Shown one piece after another: positions 63,220 through 64,000 of a DNA stretch of 64,000 bases. Both the position numbers and the translations under genes were made by a program. The notes beneath the pieces are model-generated. The model was not told the DNA's origin. It saw only the letters and a list, made by a program, of their open reading frames with translations, and searched no databases. Origin of the DNA: Vibrio sp. 10N (GTDB lineage Bacteria; Pseudomonadota; Gammaproteobacteria; Enterobacterales; Vibrionaceae); the NCBI RefSeq assembly GCF_036245475.1, contig NZ_BTPM01000002.1:1612001-1676000 (forward strand), given 5' to 3'. How positions within the stretch are numbered: the first letter of the stretch is position 1; each line of letters opens with the position of its first letter.

Positions 63220-64000
63220 TTAGATAGCGTTCTGAAGTGAGTAAGGCTTAAATCGGCATACAGAGGCTAGTATTTGACTTATTTCTGCCTTATTTAGGCC
63301 CATTTTTCGCAGATAGCTCACCACCAACGCTATCTTCTTGATGTTTTGAGCGGCAGCGGCTAACCAACATTGCATTTGCACTTTTGCGAGACCGCGGTAG
63401 CGCGCGTAACGGTGGCCATGGTGTTGTTTTGCATCGGCGAAGCTTCGTTCTACTGTTTCACTTCGCCTCCGATACGTCTTCTTTCCGTAGCTAGAGAGTC
63501 GCATTTGATTGGCTCGCTCCACCGTCTCACTATAAAGGTGACGCGTTATGACCTTCTGCATATTTTCACTCTTAGTACAGTCGTCCCGAACGGGGCAAAA
63601 CGCACATTGTTTCGGGTCTGAAGCGTATGAGCGATAGCCTGCGCGTGTTGTGGTTTTATAGATAAGTTCTTGCCCTTCTGGACAGCGATAGGTATCGGTC
63701 TCTTTTTGGTATTTGAAGTCTTTCTTCTTAAATTTGTTCTTAGTTCTTGATGGGCGGCGATACCCGAACACACCTAATATACTGCGGCGCTCGAGTGATT
63801 CAGCAACAGGCGCAGTGAAGTAACCTGCATCGATACCAACTGCGATAGGATTGAGGTTGAACTGCTCTAGTGTGTGATCGAGACGACGGATATAGGGCTG
63901 TGAGTCATTCACATTCCCCGGTGTTGCGTATGTGTCTACGATGATACCGTGCTTACCATCCACGGTTCGGTGGTCAAGATAGAAGAAGCCTTGAGGCTTA
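63220..64000 (-). mobile_element. IS1182-family transposase, C-terminal part (5' end outside the window)
   Basis: The minus-strand frame is open to the right edge and begins in the window with KPQGFFYLDHRTVDGK. It continues with IDAGYFTAPVAESL, a Cys-containing region (CPEGQELIY and CAFCPVRDDC) and the ending RRRSETVERSFADAKQHHG followed by HRYARYRGLAKVQMQCWLAA. These are hallmarks of IS1182-type DDE transposases; the Glu of the ETVERSFADAK segment is the likely third catalytic residue. The stop is at 63220. The element's left end should lie between the transposase stop and the terminators at about 63150-63215, which contain the palindromes GCGGCC-GTA-GGCCGC and GCGATCGC. I cannot define the inverted repeat without the other end. 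Confidence 0.88.

Overview
The window looks like a Vibrio (Vibrionaceae, Gammaproteobacteria) chromosome segment. It has moderate GC and Vibrio-type gene content: SstT, a second RsgA, a VC_A0849-type secreted adhesin, a polyhydroxyalkanoate locus and a GalR/Leloir cluster. All calls come from reading the sequence and recalling family motifs; no database search was run.

Layout: 1-2275 holds the 3' end of an RND efflux pump gene, a small zinc-ribbon protein and an Lrp/AsnC regulator. 2566-26577 is one gene for a giant (about 8003 aa) type-I-secreted RTX/VCBS adhesin with a LapA-like N-terminal retention region. Its middle contains six tandem copies of a 1668-bp super-repeat. 26656-27873 is the Na+/serine-threonine symporter sstT. 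28322-37102 links beta-oxidation to PHA storage: thiolase, the phasin-phaC-phaJ operon, a PsrA-like TetR regulator with a matching palindromic operator, a FadE without its usual membrane anchor, and a short-chain reductase. 37154-40086 has rsgA with a possible 16-codon leader ORF, and a copper-delivery operon (unknown membrane protein, SCO, PCuAC). 40343-40754 has two copies of a REP-like element. 40805-55536 is a galactoside module: alpha-galactosidase, GalR, ABC importer, LacZ, GalT, GalK and GalM, with two GalR-type operators; galE is not in the window.

The most interesting region is 56333-62165. It is a compact minus-strand operon that looks like a bacteriocin/RiPP cluster. A 55-aa precursor (61998-62165) has a textbook double-glycine leader and a short, very Arg-rich core with one Cys. 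It is followed by a glycosyltransferase resembling the catalytic domain of large clostridial toxins (GT44), a membrane-anchored metzincin protease, a CvaA-like membrane-fusion protein, and a CvaB-like ABC transporter with an intact C39 peptidase. I infer a glycosylated, microcin-like peptide whose modification enzyme differs from the GT2 enzymes of known glycocins. The best ribosome-binding site upstream of the precursor serves an ATG that is one base out of frame, across an A8 tract. That suggests slippage, phase variation or a sequencing error.

The cluster is flanked on its distal side by AT-rich DNA, a frameshifted lipoprotein gene, two strong terminators and an IS1182-type transposase that runs off the window end. 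This fits an acquired accessory locus.
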